From Fortiea contorta PCC 7126 (GTDB lineage: Bacteria; Cyanobacteriota; Cyanobacteriia; Cyanobacteriales; Nostocaceae), in NCBI RefSeq assembly GCF_000332295.1, contig NZ_KB235930.1:2237895-2301894 (forward strand): DNA of 64,000 bases, in the 5' to 3' direction. Positions 63,870 through 64,000 of the stretch are shown here, in pieces. The notes beneath the pieces are model-generated. The model ran no database searches. It was not told the DNA's origin and saw nothing but the letters and a program-made list of their open reading frames with translations. Numbering within the stretch: the stretch's first letter is position 1; the number at the start of each line of letters is the position of its first letter. The position numbers were made by a program, and so were the translations under genes.

Positions 63870-63894
63870 CGGCAAACTTATGGTTACAGTGACA
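63870..63894 (-). repeat. Right inverted repeat of the deleted Tn7-like element
   Basis: Ends TTATGGTTACAGTGACA. It is the innermost member of a row of outward-pointing CGGCAA..TTATGG motifs that starts at about 63738. Complementary to 62355-62379 with one mismatch. Confidence 0.72.
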
Positions 63895-64000
63895 TGATCG
63901 CAGGGGAAAGACGCTACCGAGCAGCGCAAGAACTCAAATTTTCAGATGTTCCTATAGTAAGTAGAGAACTTGATGACCAACAAGCTCTCCAAGTCGCTTT
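63894..64000 (+). pseudogene. ParB-like nuclease/partition protein fragment, runs off window
   Basis: From ATG 63894 the frame reads MIAGERRYRAAQELKF, then SDVPIVSRELDDQQALQVA, the GERRxRAA box and following strand of the ParB/Srx N-terminal domain. The family has about 40-60 residues before this box; these are missing and the transposon end touches the ATG. Either a ParB gene was cut by the element, or a short gene now starts at the fortuitous ATG in the terminal ACA. The front of the gene is not found on the other side of the element (before 62355). Confidence 0.65.

Larger units (their letters stand above)
62355..63894. mobile_element. Deleted Tn7-like element (TnsA-like and TnsC-like remnants)
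   Basis: A 1,540-bp segment bounded by 25-bp inverted ends that match at all but one position (TGTGACTGTAACC... and the complement of ...GGTTACAGTGACA). Further copies of a CGGCAA.(C/G)TTATGGTTTCAAAA motif lie inside: one at the left (62383-62406) and three at the right (about 63738, 63767 and 63847), as for multiple TnsB sites. Inside, a TnsA-like frame runs straight into the C-terminal part of a TnsC-like protein; no tnsB core and no TnsC ATPase core remain. The ends are unrelated to the other Tn7-like element. No matching 5-bp target duplication (TGCAG left, TGATC right). Confidence 0.72.

Overview
The window reads as chromosome or large plasmid of a filamentous cyanobacterium of the Nostocales type. 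The octamer GCGATCGC (HIP1) is scattered throughout, GC content is low, there are typical Nostoc-type dispersed repeats, and the insertion sequences and Tn7-like elements are of cyanobacterial kind. No rRNA, tRNA or CRISPR array was found.

Layout. (1) 1-3470 is an insertion-sequence graveyard: two IS701-like transposase pieces, an IS4-family pseudogene with an in-frame stop, and an internally deleted IS982 element with perfect 12-bp ends that cuts off a four-helix-bundle gene. (2) 3469-10868 (minus strand) is an uptake/export/processing operon: TonB-dependent receptor with an AMIN domain, PepSY membrane protein, MFS exporter, and a periplasmic penicillin-acylase-family hydrolase. (3) An 810-bp divergent regulatory region follows. 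(4) 11679-51461 (plus strand) is a 40-kb lipopeptide NRPS/PKS assembly line: FAAL-ACP-C-A(Ser)-PCP / KS-AT-KR-ACP / C-A(Thr)-PCP-E / C-A(Gly)-PCP-C-A(Orn-like)-PCP-C / TauD-like hydroxylase / C*-A(Asn/Asp)-PCP / C-A(Orn-like)-PCP-E / C-PCP-C-TauD / C*-A(Asp)-PCP-TE, where C* is a condensation-like domain without the catalytic His pair. (5) 51462-53269 is a scar zone: group II intron domain V, IS4 fragment, 73-bp tandem repeat and the C-terminal remnant of a DUF4384 (caspase-type) protein. (6) 53270-57242 is a compact Tn7-like transposon with perfect 24-bp inverted ends. It carries a frameshifted TnsB, a TnsC-like protein that has lost both Walker motifs, and a putative ribbon-helix-helix protein; it has no TniQ and no Cas gene. 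(7) 57347-62199 holds a tyrosine-recombinase operon with two unknown genes, then a nucleotidyltransferase-like protein, a PD-(D/E)XK-like protein, an HNH nuclease and a small partner protein. (8) 62355-63894 is a second, unrelated and deleted Tn7-like element (TnsA-like piece joined to a TnsC-like C-terminus), abutting a ParB-like gene fragment that runs off the window.

How it works together (inference from family knowledge). Regions 2-4 form one siderophore system. The assembly line makes an acylated peptide with two beta-hydroxyaspartate-type residues, as in the cyanochelin class of cyanobacterial siderophores. The MFS protein would export it, the TonB receptor and PepSY protein would recover the iron complex, and the acylase could trim the fatty acyl chain in the way PvdQ does for pyoverdine. 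Two structural points stand out: the hydroxylating Asp module [C - TauD - C* - A - PCP] appears twice but is split into genes at different joints, and one module (C-PCP) has no adenylation domain. The most unusual mobile feature is the compact Tn7-like element with a Walker-less TnsC.
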